From positions 1 to 64,000 of the forward strand of contig CAKSZH010000007.1 in assembly GCA_934525675.1 (NCBI GenBank): a stretch of 64,000 nt of DNA, written 5' to 3'. Both the position numbers and the translations under genes were made by a program. This document shows, one piece after another, positions 24,411 through 33,093 of this stretch. Source of the stretch: an uncultured Eubacteriales bacterium. Its GTDB lineage: Bacteria > Bacillota > Clostridia > Oscillospirales > CAG-272. The stretch's first letter is position 1; the number at the start of each line of letters is the position of its first letter. The notes under the pieces were generated by a model, which ran no database searches, had not been told where the DNA came from, and saw nothing but the letters and a program-made list of their open reading frames with translations.

Positions 24411-27203
24411 TCATAACAATCCCGCTATGCGGTATACCGCGGTGGCGACGAGGTACGAAAGAAGCAGGCGGAACAACGCTTCCCCCACGGCGCGTCCCCT
24501 GCCGATCTCCCGTCCCGTACAGCTTTCCGCAGCGGCGCAGGGCGGGTACAGAAGCACAAATGCAAGGAACGCAGCCGCCGACGCGGGCGAAAAAACCACC
24601 GCGGGCGACGCGCCGAGCGAAGACAGCGTGCTGACCACCGATTCCTTGGCAAACAGTCCCGTCACAAGCGCGGCGGGAATCCGCCAGTCAGAAAACCCGA
24701 GCGGGCGCAAGAGGGGGAGCATCCCGCGGCAGAGAAAGGCGAGAAGACTTTGCTCCGCGCGGTCGCAGAGGTACAATTCCCCGTCAAAGCCGAAGGACGA
24801 AAGAAACCAGATGACGGCGGAGAGAAACAGGATCACCGAAAATGCCCGCCCGACAAATTCCGCCGCTTTTTCATAAAGCAGCCGGAGAACCGGGGCGGGA
24901 CGCGGCATCCGGTAGTCGGGAAGCTCCAGAAGAAACGGCTCCTCGGCGGTCTCCGGGAACGTTTCCGGAGCGGTGTTCACGGCGTCCGGCATTGCTTTGG
25001 GAACGGTGTTTTCCGCGGCAGAAGTACCCGTGTTGTCCGGTGCCGTTCCGCTGTGGCCTCCCGCGATGTAAGCGCCCGCGGTACCCGGTGCCGCTCCGCA
25101 TGCGGTTCTTTTGCAGGCGATTTTCTCTGCGCCCGCCGGTTTTCTTTTCTCCGCGTGCCGGAAAACGGCAAGCGACAGGACCCCCGCAAGAATCCCGCCG
25201 CCGTAAAGCAGGCAGAGCGCCGGGAGAGGCGGGAAGAACGCGGCGGCGACCGTCAGGTACACCGGGAGCTTTGCCGAGCAGGAGACAAACGGCAGAAAAA
25301 ACACGGTACGCCGTCTTGCGTCCTCGGTCGGAAGCGTTCTGGCGGACAGGAGCGCGGGGACGGTACAACCGAATCCGAGCAGAACCGGAACGGCGCTCCG
25401 CCCCGTCAGTCCCACGCGTCGGAGCGGGCGGTCGAAGAGGTACGCCGCCCGCGCGAGGTACCCGCTGTCCTCCAGAATCGCAAGAAAGAAGAAAAGAATC
25501 AGGATCACCGGGAGAAATCCGACGACGCTCCCCACGCCGCGGAGCAGTCCGTCCGAAAGGAAACTGTAAACTACCGCCGCGGCACTGCCCGCCAGCGTCC
25601 CCGCAGGGGATACCCGGAAAGCGGAAAATGCCGCATCAAGCGTAGCGGCGCCACGGTCGAGCAGGTCCTCAAGAAGCCCGGTGAGAAAACGCCCCGCGAG
25701 CGGAAAGGTGACGGCGAACACGAGGGCAAGGAGCAAAAAGAAAATCGGGTAGGCAAGCGGCGAGGCGACGAGAAGGCGGTCCAGGCGGTGAGTGATGCGC
25801 CGCCCTCTGCCCTCTTTCGCGGGGGTGAAGCAGTCGCGGCAGAGGCGGTCAATCGTCCGGTACCGCGCGGCGGCAAGCGCAAGCTCGGGGTCGGAGTTTT
25901 TTTGTCCGCCTGTTTTCCCGGCTTTTTCGGGCGTTTCTGTCCCGGCAAAACCGGGCATGGCTCCCTGCCCGCGACTTTTTCCGGCGGACACCCGCGCCGA
26001 ACGCAGGGCGGTCGCCGCCAGTTCCGCGACCCCTTCTCCCGTCACCGCGCTGACGGCAACCACGGGGATACCGAGAAGCCGCGAGAGACGGGCGGTATCC
26101 GCGTCGCCGCCGTCCCGGCGGAGCGCGTCGATGCGGTTCAGCGCAAGCACGACGGGAACGCCCCGGTCCGCCAGTTCCAAGGTCAGATACAGGCTCCGCC
26201 TTGGAACGGTCGCGTCGGCGACCGAGATGACGCAGTCCGTCTCCCCGGATTGCAATTCGGTGAGGGCGACCCGCTCCTCCCCGGAAAACGGGCGGAGCGA
26301 ATACACGCCCGGCAGATCGACGATCTCCGCTGGGGGTGCGGGATCTTGCGGGATGCTGTCGGGAAAAGAAAAGTCCGGGAGAACGTCCCCGGTTTGTCCC
26401 CGTTCGATTCCCGCGGGGCGGTCGCGGAAGTCCCGATGGCTGCGGCACCCCCGGTCGTTGCAACAGCCGGAGCAGGCTTTGCTGCTGCTATTTCCGGCGC
26501 CCGTCCCGGTGCTGTTCCGGCTGTACTTCCCGCCGCCGAGGCTTTCGCGCAGAAAACCGCTTTTGCATTCGACGGTCACGCCGGGATAATTTCCGACCTT
26601 CGCCCTCCCGCCGGTCAGGCGGTTGAAGAGGGCGGATTTTCCGGCGTTGGGGTTACCGGCAAGGAGGATCCGGAGGGGGGGCTGGGCGCCTGCGAGGGGC
26701 GGCGGGGCGGTGGAGCGATGTGTGTGTTGGGGAAGTACGGAAGAGTTCCCGCCCGCGGGGGGCGGCGGAAGTCCGCGCTTGCGGCTCGGCGGGTTTCGGG
26801 GAGCGGTCGGGGGCGGCGAGCTGAGAGCCTGCAAGCGGGGGCGGAAGTCGCCCCCATCGGGCGGGAACGCCATTCCCGATTGCCCTGCCCCTGCCGCAGT
26901 CACTGTCACGCGCTTTGCGTCGCGGCGGCAGAGTGCAAGCTCGTACCCGCGGAGCGCGACCGTTACGGGGTCGCCGCCCGGCGCGTGTCCGATGAGGCGT
27001 ACCCGGGTACCGGGGACGAATCCGAGGTACAAAAGCCGCAGGCGCAGCCGGTCCGAGGGCAGTGTCACGCCGATGACCACGGCAGATTCTCCGACGGAGA
27101 GGGTATCCATGGTACGGAGGGGCGCAGGCGCGTTATCCCCCGGTTTTCCCTGCTTTGTGCCACCCGCCCCGACCTGCGTTCCCGTTCCTGTCACCGTCCG
27201 CAT
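24411..27203 (-). CDS. feoB: FeoA-FeoB fusion, ferrous iron transporter
   Basis: 930 residues. The N-terminal FeoA SH3-like domain (about 32-100: GVTLPSDRLRLRLLYLGFVPGTRV) is followed by an ~80-residue Pro/Arg linker, then the FeoB G domain and a membrane permease for Fe2+. G1 is GNPNAGKS with first Gly 183, G2 VGNYPGVTVE, G3 DLPGVYSL with Asp 296, and NRID near 365 is G4. G1 to G3 is 113 residues against ~46 in E. coli FeoB; the extra ~67 residues include CSGCCNDRGC. Gate motifs include VPVLLGFGCTVPALLSAR and FVSCSAKLPVYL. A second Ala/Thr/Gly insert splits the permease. The start at 27203 has a weak SD; MDTLSVGES (27110) is an alternative start. Confidence 0.9.
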   Translation of the reverse strand: MRTVTGTGTQVGAGGTKQGKPGDNAPAPLRTMDTLSVGESAVVIGVTLPSDRLRLRLLYLGFVPGTRVRLIGHAPGGDPVTVALRGYELALCRRDAKRVTVTAAGAGQSGMAFPPDGGDFRPRLQALSSPPPTAPRNPPSRKRGLPPPPAGGNSSVLPQHTHRSTAPPPLAGAQPPLRILLAGNPNAGKSALFNRLTGGRAKVGNYPGVTVECKSGFLRESLGGGKYSRNSTGTGAGNSSSKACSGCCNDRGCRSHRDFRDRPAGIERGQTGDVLPDFSFPDSIPQDPAPPAEIVDLPGVYSLRPFSGEERVALTELQSGETDCVISVADATVPRRSLYLTLELADRGVPVVLALNRIDALRRDGGDADTARLSRLLGIPVVAVSAVTGEGVAELAATALRSARVSAGKSRGQGAMPGFAGTETPEKAGKTGGQKNSDPELALAAARYRTIDRLCRDCFTPAKEGRGRRITHRLDRLLVASPLAYPIFFLLLALVFAVTFPLAGRFLTGLLEDLLDRGAATLDAAFSAFRVSPAGTLAGSAAAVVYSFLSDGLLRGVGSVVGFLPVILILFFFLAILEDSGYLARAAYLFDRPLRRVGLTGRSAVPVLLGFGCTVPALLSARTLPTEDARRRTVFFLPFVSCSAKLPVYLTVAAAFFPPLPALCLLYGGGILAGVLSLAVFRHAEKRKPAGAEKIACKRTACGAAPGTAGAYIAGGHSGTAPDNTGTSAAENTVPKAMPDAVNTAPETFPETAEEPFLLELPDYRMPRPAPVLRLLYEKAAEFVGRAFSVILFLSAVIWFLSSFGFDGELYLCDRAEQSLLAFLCRGMLPLLRPLGFSDWRIPAALVTGLFAKESVVSTLSSLGASPAVVFSPASAAAFLAFVLLYPPCAAAESCTGREIGRGRAVGEALFRLLLSYLVATAVYRIAGLL

Positions 27204-27244
27204 ATTTTCCCGCCCGCTTTCCGTCCGATTCCCGGCGATCGTAC

Positions 27245-27273
27245 TTGACTTTTCTTCCGGGATGGTGTATCAT
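27245..27273 (+). promoter_or_regulatory. promoter of the GH110-like gene
   Basis: TTGACT (27245-27250), 17 bases, TATCAT (27268-27273), 53 bases before the ATG at 27327. Confidence 0.75.
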
Positions 27274-27326
27274 AAAAAATAATATGTAAGGCACACGGAC
27301 GATATGCCGGGGAAGGAACGGAACCT

Positions 27327-29072
27327 ATGGCGGACATTCAAAAAATCCATATTGCCGCGGTCGCGGGAAACGCAACGCCTGTGTTGAGAGAAGCGCTCGC
27401 AAAACTCCCTGCGGGCACCGGAGCGCGCGTCACCTTTGACGGGACAGCCACCTACGCGTTTTACCCCGAAGGGACGGAGGAGCATGAATTCTGGCCGTCC
27501 AACAACGACGGCGGTATCAAGCACATCGTGTTCCCGCTCATCGGCAAAAAGAATCTGGAAATCGACGGGTGCGGCGCGACCTTCCTCTTCCACGGGAGAA
27601 TCTCGCCGTTCGTCATCGCGGACTGCGAAAATGTCACCGTCCGCAACTGTATCATCGACTACACCTCAACCGGCTACTGCCAGGGAAAGGTTCTCCGCTC
27701 GGACGATCTGTCCTTTGACCTTGAGCTTGACCGGGAGGAATTCCCCTACCGGGTGACAGAGGACGGCGTTGTATACTTCCGCCGCGAATACGACGAGACC
27801 TCGTCGGTCGATAACGTCCCGCTTGTGCAGGAATACGACGCGGAGGTGACGGGTCCCGCGTACAATCAGGGCTGTATGTTCCTCACGACCGGTAAAACCA
27901 AGGTCGATCTTTCAAAGCTCCCCGTGCCGACGCTCCGCACGGCGGTAAGCGAGGCGGGAGAAAACATCCTGCACTTTGAAAACGCCGAACCGAACGTCAA
28001 AAAACACCGCTTCGGAGTCGGAAATATTCTCGTTATCAAATACGAAAACCGCGAGAACCCCGCCTTTTTCCTTCTCGATTCCCGCAACATCACGTTGGAG
28101 AACATCACCATGTACCGCGCGATCGGCATGGGCGTCATCGCCGAGACGACCGAAAACGTCACGCTGGACGGCATCCGCGCCATGACCAAGCCGGGACGGA
28201 CGGGACTTGTCGCAATTCTCGACGACGCAACGCATTTCGTCAACTGCTCCGGGAAGGTGACCATCCGCAACTGCGTGTTCGAGCACATGATGGACGACGC
28301 GGTCAACATCCACGGAATTTACGCGCGGGTCGGAGAGATCCGGGGAGATCACCTCACCGCCGTTCTTCAGCACGGTCAGCAGAAGGGCGTCAACGTCTGG
28401 AAACCGGGTGACACCGCCGACCTCATGCGTTTCGGAACGCTGGAGCCGCTTGCGGAAATGAAGGTTGTCTCCTCCGAAGTCTCGGACGACAAAACCAAAG
28501 TTTATCTCACCTTTGACCGTCCCGTTCCCGACAGCGTGGAGGCGGGCGACCTGATCGAAAACAGCGGACGGATGCCCGAGGTACTCATCACGGGCTGCCG
28601 GATGGGGCACAACCGCCCGCGCGGCATCCTCGTCACGACCACCAAACGCGCCGTGATCGAGAACAACGTGTTCTACAACTCCCAGACCGGTGTTCACGTC
28701 GGCGGCGACTGCACCTACTGGTTCGAGTCGGGCAGAGTTTCGGATCTCGTGATCCGGAACAACCGTTTCCTTGACTGCTGCTACAACGGCGGGGATTACG
28801 TCATCACGGTCTATCCCGAATACGACCGCCGCGACGGGTTTTACTTCCACGGGAATATCACCGTGGAGAACAATGAATTCGACAGCTTCTGGCCCGGAAT
28901 GGTCTACGCCAATTCCGTCGCGCATCTGACGGTGAGGGGCAACCGATGGCGGCGCACCGATACATTCAAGCCGCGTTCGGACGCGCGGCTTACCAATCTT
29001 GCCGAGTTCTGCGGCGAGGTGACGGACGAGGACAACGTCTACGGGTACGAAATCAAAGCGGAACACCCCTGA
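27327..29072 (+). CDS. right-handed beta-helix protein, GH110 alpha-1,3-galactosidase-like
   Basis: 581 residues without a signal peptide, so probably cytoplasmic. The body is a run of beta-helix coils with 'I.n.tf....' periodicity: NVTVRNCIIDYTSTGY, NITLENITMYRAIGMG, KVTIRNCVFEHMMDDAVNIHG, EVLITGCRMGHNRPRG and AVIENNVFYNSQTG. The acidic HMMDDAVNIHG centre and the overall length resemble GH110 alpha-galactosidases that cleave terminal alpha-1,3-galactose. The assignment is by motif memory only; a different polysaccharide-active beta-helix family is possible. It has its own promoter and lies 55 bases before trpS, possibly co-transcribed. No sugar transporter or regulator is nearby. Confidence 0.6.
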   Translation: MADIQKIHIAAVAGNATPVLREALAKLPAGTGARVTFDGTATYAFYPEGTEEHEFWPSNNDGGIKHIVFPLIGKKNLEIDGCGATFLFHGRISPFVIADCENVTVRNCIIDYTSTGYCQGKVLRSDDLSFDLELDREEFPYRVTEDGVVYFRREYDETSSVDNVPLVQEYDAEVTGPAYNQGCMFLTTGKTKVDLSKLPVPTLRTAVSEAGENILHFENAEPNVKKHRFGVGNILVIKYENRENPAFFLLDSRNITLENITMYRAIGMGVIAETTENVTLDGIRAMTKPGRTGLVAILDDATHFVNCSGKVTIRNCVFEHMMDDAVNIHGIYARVGEIRGDHLTAVLQHGQQKGVNVWKPGDTADLMRFGTLEPLAEMKVVSSEVSDDKTKVYLTFDRPVPDSVEAGDLIENSGRMPEVLITGCRMGHNRPRGILVTTTKRAVIENNVFYNSQTGVHVGGDCTYWFESGRVSDLVIRNNRFLDCCYNGGDYVITVYPEYDRRDGFYFHGNITVENNEFDSFWPGMVYANSVAHLTVRGNRWRRTDTFKPRSDARLTNLAEFCGEVTDEDNVYGYEIKAEHP

Positions 29073-29127
29073 CCGGCGGGTAACCCGGCAAACAGAATCC
29101 AAACAGAAAGACTGAGGACATAAAGAT

Positions 29128-30126
29128 ATGATCGGAGAAACAAAGGTATCGTTTTCGGGCGTTCAGCCGAGCGGAAACCTGACCATCGGCAACTATCTCG
29201 GCGCGCTCCGCAATTTTGCGGACTTCACCGATAAATACAAGTGCTTTTACTGCGTCGTGGACGAGCACGCAATCACCGTCCGGCAGGTCCCCGCAGACCT
29301 GCGCCGCCGCACCTATGAAACACTTGCGCTCTACATTGCCTGCGGGCTGGACCCGGACAAGAACACGCTGTACGTCCAGTCGCACGTTCCCGCGCACGCG
29401 GAGCTTGCATGGATTCTCAACTGCTTCACCATGTTCGGCGAATTGTCCCGCATGACACAGTTCAAGGACAAGAGCGCGCGCCACGCGGACAACGTCAACG
29501 CGGGGCTGTTCACCTACCCGAGTCTGATGGCGGCGGATATTCTGCTCTACCAGACCGACGTGGTTCCCGTCGGCATCGACCAGAAGCAGCACGTTGAGTT
29601 GTGCCGCAACATCGCGGAGCGCATCAACCAGATCTACCCCGGCACCTTCACGGTTCCGGAGCCGGTGATCCCCACGAACGGCAAGAAGATCATGTCGCTT
29701 GCCGATCCGACCAAGAAGATGAGCAAATCCGACGAAAACCAGAACGCCGTGGTATATATTCTGGACGATCGGGACACGATAGTGAGGAAGTTCAAGCGTG
29801 CGGTGACCGATTCCGGCTCCGAGGTCCGCTTTGCCGAGAGCAAGGACGGCGTGAACAACCTCATGACCATTTACTCCTGCTTTACCGGCAAGGAGTTTCC
29901 CGAGATCGAACGGGAATTTGCCGGCAAGGGGTACGGTGACTTCAAGCTGGCGGTCGGCGAGGTCTGTGCGGACGCGCTCGCGCCGGTACAGGAAAAGTAC
30001 CGCCTCATGATGAGCGACAAGGCGGAGCTGGAACGACTGATGAAGAAGGGCGCGGACGAGGCATCCTACTATGCCCGCAAGACGTTGTCCAAGATCCAGC
30101 GCAAGCTGGGGTTTGTGCAGCTTTAA
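29128..30126 (+). CDS. trpS: tryptophanyl-tRNA synthetase
   Basis: 332 residues, the normal bacterial size. Class Ic synthetase charging tRNA-Trp. HIGH-type motif PSGNLTIGNYLG near residues 14-25; KMSKS at 197-201 (KKMSKSDENQNA). DQKQHVEL and FTYPSLMAADILLY are typical TrpRS segments. SD GAGGAC lies 10 bases before the ATG. The gene ends 12 bases before a strong terminator. Confidence 0.97.
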   Translation: MIGETKVSFSGVQPSGNLTIGNYLGALRNFADFTDKYKCFYCVVDEHAITVRQVPADLRRRTYETLALYIACGLDPDKNTLYVQSHVPAHAELAWILNCFTMFGELSRMTQFKDKSARHADNVNAGLFTYPSLMAADILLYQTDVVPVGIDQKQHVELCRNIAERINQIYPGTFTVPEPVIPTNGKKIMSLADPTKKMSKSDENQNAVVYILDDRDTIVRKFKRAVTDSGSEVRFAESKDGVNNLMTIYSCFTGKEFPEIEREFAGKGYGDFKLAVGEVCADALAPVQEKYRLMMSDKAELERLMKKGADEASYYARKTLSKIQRKLGFVQL

Positions 30127-30138
30127 GGGAAAAGATCT

Positions 30139-30184
30139 GCCGCGGAAAACTTCAATGCGAAGTTTTCCGCGGCGTTTTTTGTTT
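30139..30184 (+). terminator. trpS terminator
   Basis: Perfect 15-bp stem GCCGCGGAAAACTTC / GAAGTTTTCCGCGGC, 5-base loop, then GTTTTTTGTTTT. Confidence 0.9.
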
Positions 30185-30210
30185 TGCGGCAGGTGGTTGT
30201 TTTACGCTCC

Positions 30211-30357
30211 CGCGCAGGGGGGCGTTTTAATTGAGCACTCCGCGTTCTACGGTTTATACCGTTTATCTGTAATAATTATTTCTTTTGCGCTCCCCGCCGG
30301 GAGTGCATAACAAACAATTATCGATTGCAAAAATCAGATGTGAAACTTCAAAGGAGC
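30211..30357. repeat. solo M2 + inverted M1 repeat modules
   Basis: M2 (30211-30290: GCGCAGGGG...TTGAGCACTCCGCGTTC...CGGTTTAT...AATAATTATT) is followed by an inverted M1 (30299-30357: GCATAACAAACAATTATCG...ATCAG...GAAACTTCAAAGGAGC). The same two modules flank the repeat islands at 53-59 kb. The stretch 30185-30466 holds no gene besides these. Confidence 0.7.
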
Positions 30358-30466
30358 AAAATAACAAAAAAACACTTGCTTATCATTCATAGAACGCTGG
30401 ATGTGCCATTCATCTCCCTGTGCCGACAGGTCGGCCCGAAAAAATCCACAGAACCCGGAGGTTCCC

Positions 30467-31543
30467 ATGTTCGACCTTTCCTTTTTCCCCCTCGCCGCCA
30501 CCGCGGCAACCTTCCTTTTCTCCTTCTCCCTGACCTTCTTCGCAAAACAGATCGCCCGGCAGATCGGCGCAATCGACGTTCCCGGCGAAGCCAGACGGAT
30601 GCATGACCACCCCATTCCGCGTGCCGGAGGTATCGCCGTTTACCTGACCTTTCTCATCGCCACCGCTCTTTTCTGTTCCGCCACCCCTGCCCTTTTCGCA
30701 CTCTGGACGGGCGGCTGCCTCCTGTTTCTCACCGGACTGATCGACGACGTGTTTTCCATCAGCGTCGGTGTCCGGCTGGCGGCGCAGACCGCCGCCGCGC
30801 TCGTCACAACCCTCGGCGGCAAAATAACATTTACCGGTTCAGGAGACGCACCGTCCGTTCTCGTCAGTACCCTTCTCATCGTCGCCCTGACCAATGCGCA
30901 TAATTTTATCGACGGAATCGACGGGCTCTGCGCCAAAATCGGAATCACCGAAGCCGCCGCCATCGGTGTCCTCTTCCTGCTCGGAAACAATCCCGGGGAT
31001 GCGTCCCCCGTCTTTTTGCTCGCGGTCGCGCTCGCCGGGTTTCTCCCGCTCGGACACGCCCCCGCGCGGCTCTTCCTCGGGGACTGCGGCTCCACTCCGA
31101 CCGGCTACCTGCTCGCCTCGTTTGCGTTGCTCGCCATAGGAAACAGCCGCACGGAAACAGCCGTTCCCTCCGGCGCCCTGACGTTCTTAACACTGCTTTT
31201 GATTTTTGCCGTCCCGCTTGCCGACCTGACGCTCGCCGTTCTCCGTCGTGTCACCTCGGCGGAAAACCCGTTCGAACCCGACCGCAAGCACCTGCACCAC
31301 CTGCTCGTGGACGCGGGATATTCCCATGAGAACGCGGGCGCCATACTGGTCACGCTGGCGGCTCTGTCCGCTCTCATCGGAATTGCCTGCCGCGTGGAAG
31401 CGCTCCTGCCCTTCGCCTCCGCAGGTTGCGTCGCCGCCTCGCTGATGCTGTTGTGGGTCTGGAAAAGAATGTCCGTCCGGCGCCATGCCCACCGGTTACG
31501 CAACCGCCTTACCCGCCGCTCCGCCGGAAATTTCCTCGGTTGA
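30467..31543 (+). CDS. undecaprenyl-phosphate GlcNAc-1-phosphate transferase-like (TagO/WecA/MraY family)
   Basis: 358 residues, polytopic membrane protein of the phospho-sugar transferase family that loads UDP-sugar-1-phosphate onto undecaprenyl phosphate to start teichoic acid or polysaccharide synthesis. Signature loops: RRMHDHPIPRAGGIAVY near residue 42, GLIDDVF near 92, NAHNFIDGIDGL near 144, RLFLGDCGSTPTGY near 205 and DRKHLHHLLVDAG near 278. HLHH is characteristic of the TagO/WecA branch rather than MraY. CCGGAGG lies 5 bases before the ATG at 30467; the longer frame to 30401 has no SD. A charged His/Arg-rich tail follows the last helix. Confidence 0.88.
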   Translation: MFDLSFFPLAATAATFLFSFSLTFFAKQIARQIGAIDVPGEARRMHDHPIPRAGGIAVYLTFLIATALFCSATPALFALWTGGCLLFLTGLIDDVFSISVGVRLAAQTAAALVTTLGGKITFTGSGDAPSVLVSTLLIVALTNAHNFIDGIDGLCAKIGITEAAAIGVLFLLGNNPGDASPVFLLAVALAGFLPLGHAPARLFLGDCGSTPTGYLLASFALLAIGNSRTETAVPSGALTFLTLLLIFAVPLADLTLAVLRRVTSAENPFEPDRKHLHHLLVDAGYSHENAGAILVTLAALSALIGIACRVEALLPFASAGCVAASLMLLWVWKRMSVRRHAHRLRNRLTRRSAGNFLG

Positions 31544-31612
31544 ATTCTGCCGCCCTGCAAAAACTATCCGCAGGACCCGAACCGTATCCACCGAAAGGAA
31601 GTGCTTTGTTCC

Positions 31613-32023
31613 ATGACCCAAAACCGAAAGAATCCGGTTAACCCCGGCGGTCTCTGCCGCGGTTGGTACCGCCGTTTTAAGCGTTGTTTTCACCGCGGTG
31701 TCAACCGCTGCTCCCGTTCCTCTCCGCTCGCGCGGAAGGGTACCCTCCCCGCGCTTTCCGCGCTCTCCCTCCCGGCGCTCGTCTCCGCCGCGCCACAGGA
31801 AACCGGAGAGGACTTCCCCCTGACCGTCGGAATCGTCACGGTCATCCTGCTGGTCATTGCAGCCACCATCGTCGTCATCGCGCTGCTGCCCATGAAAAAG
31901 CACCCGGAACCGCCGAAGCCCACCGGAAAAACGCCCGGCATGGGAAACAACGGAAAAGGATTCCGGAATACAACACCCACCGAAACGGGAGATAACGAAA
32001 GTTCCCCGGACGAAAAGCCGTGA
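31613..32023 (+). CDS. small hypothetical membrane protein
   Basis: About 136 residues from ATG 31613 (GTG 31601 is in frame but abuts the SD GAAAGGA). A very basic Arg/Cys-rich N-terminus and a weak signal-like segment ending SAAPQE precede one clear membrane helix (TVGIVTVILLVIAATIVVIA). The tail is Pro/Lys- then Gly/Asn/Glu-rich, and hydrophilic. No family is recognised. It follows the TagO-like gene by 70 bases in the same direction and may share its transcript. Confidence 0.55.
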   Translation: MTQNRKNPVNPGGLCRGWYRRFKRCFHRGVNRCSRSSPLARKGTLPALSALSLPALVSAAPQETGEDFPLTVGIVTVILLVIAATIVVIALLPMKKHPEPPKPTGKTPGMGNNGKGFRNTTPTETGDNESSPDEKP

Positions 32024-32128
32024 ACCTGTCCCGGTACCCGTTCCTTTGCGGAGCGTGCCGGAATCCATGCATATTTTCCGGACCGGGTACTCATTTGCGG
32101 GGTCTCCCCGCGCAAAACGCAGAACAAA

Positions 32129-32163
32129 GCCCCGCGGGACCGGCCAGACCGGTCCCGCGGGGC
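32129..32163. terminator. hairpin between convergent genes
   Basis: Perfect 15-bp stem GCCCCGCGGGACCGG / CCGGTCCCGCGGGGC with a 5-base loop. The minus-strand run TTTGTT is weak, so it is probably a terminator for the glutamate synthase operon with poor U-tract. Confidence 0.7.
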
Positions 32164-32179
32164 AAAAGCTACCCCGTCC

Positions 32180-32851
32180 TCAGCAGTTCACATACAGTTG
32201 CCGGTACGGATTTTTGCTGTCCGGCGTCAGGACAAACCACGTGTCGGACAGATAGCAGCCCGCGTCCCCGCCGAACAGGCGGCAGTATTCCTCCACGAGG
32301 GGCGCAAGTTCCGCCCGGTCGTCGTCCGTCACCGCATGGCTCACCACCTGCGCCGGCAGGTCGGCGGGCAGGTGCCGGGTGCGGAGAAAGATTTTTCCTC
32401 CGTGCATTCCCGTTCCGCAGAAACTGCCGACCGGTACCTTGTCCTCAAACCCGATCCCGAGCACGACGATGATTCCGCCCGCCTGGTATTCCCCGAGGAA
32501 ACTGCCCGCCGAGCCGCCGATACAGAGGATCGGCCGCTTCTCCCGGTATTCTTTCATGTGAATGCCCGCACGGTATCCCGCCGAGCCGCGGATGTAGATG
32601 CTTCCGCCGCGCATGGCATACCCGCAGGCATCGCCCGTATTGCCGAATACCGTAATCCGCCCTGCGTTCATGGTATCGCCCGTTGCGTCCTGCGTGTTGG
32701 CGTGTACTTCAATCTCCCCGCCGTCGAGGTACGCGCCGAGCGCGTTGCCCGGCACCTCGTCAAGCAGGATCTTCCCGTCTTCTTTTCCCGCGCCCGCGCC
32801 GATGTACCGCACACCGATGAGCGGCCGCGTGTTCTCTTTTACCGGAATCAT
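32180..32851 (-). CDS. glutamate synthase GXGXG-domain subunit (split GltB)
   Basis: 223 residues forming a right-handed beta-helix like the C-terminal domain of the glutamate synthase large subunit. The repeated Gly motifs are visible: IGAGAGKEDGKI, GGEIEVHANTQDATGDTMNAG, ITVFGNTGDACGYAMRGG, IYIRGSAGYRAGIHM, LCIGGSAGSFLGEYQAGG and VVLGI. In the intact enzyme this domain structurally bridges the amidotransferase and synthase sites. The ATG has AGGCGAGGGG before it. It is third in a minus-strand operon after the amidotransferase and FMN subunits, as in archaeal-type split enzymes. Confidence 0.88.
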   Translation of the reverse strand: MIPVKENTRPLIGVRYIGAGAGKEDGKILLDEVPGNALGAYLDGGEIEVHANTQDATGDTMNAGRITVFGNTGDACGYAMRGGSIYIRGSAGYRAGIHMKEYREKRPILCIGGSAGSFLGEYQAGGIIVVLGIGFEDKVPVGSFCGTGMHGGKIFLRTRHLPADLPAQVVSHAVTDDDRAELAPLVEEYCRLFGGDAGCYLSDTWFVLTPDSKNPYRQLYVNC

Positions 32852-32925
32852 CCCCTCGCCTCCTTTGCCTGAATTCTTTGTTTTCCCGGACGGTAACCGC
32901 CGTCCGCTTTTTTGTTTTTTCTCAT
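32848..32925 (-). CDS. possible 25-residue leader ORF coupled to GXGXG subunit
   Basis: ATG at 32925 opens a 25-codon Lys/Arg-rich frame (MRKNKKADGGYRPGKQ...) whose TGA overlaps the start of the next gene as ATGA. A GGAAC precedes it. The same bases contain a hairpin (GGACGG / CCGTCC) with T-runs on the opposite strand, so the frame may be accidental. The rest of the 242-base gap between the two gltB parts shows no gene. Confidence 0.3.
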   Translation of the reverse strand: MRKNKKADGGYRPGKQRIQAKEARG

Positions 32926-33093
32926 CTGTTGTTCCTCCGCGCGGCAGAAGCCGCCGGTGTTTAGTTTTCTCGCCGGAAAACGTTGCGCGGAGACCTACCC
33001 CCTGATCCCGCGTTGCTCAATCAAAGAGCCGCCCGCGGCTGTGCGTCTTTTCCCGCCGGTGACCGCAACCCCGTGCGGCGGGACGGGGGTGCC

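Noticed and set aside
30401..30466. Upstream extension of the TagO-like gene
   Set aside because: No ribosome site; CCGGAGG before ATG 30467 is clearly better.
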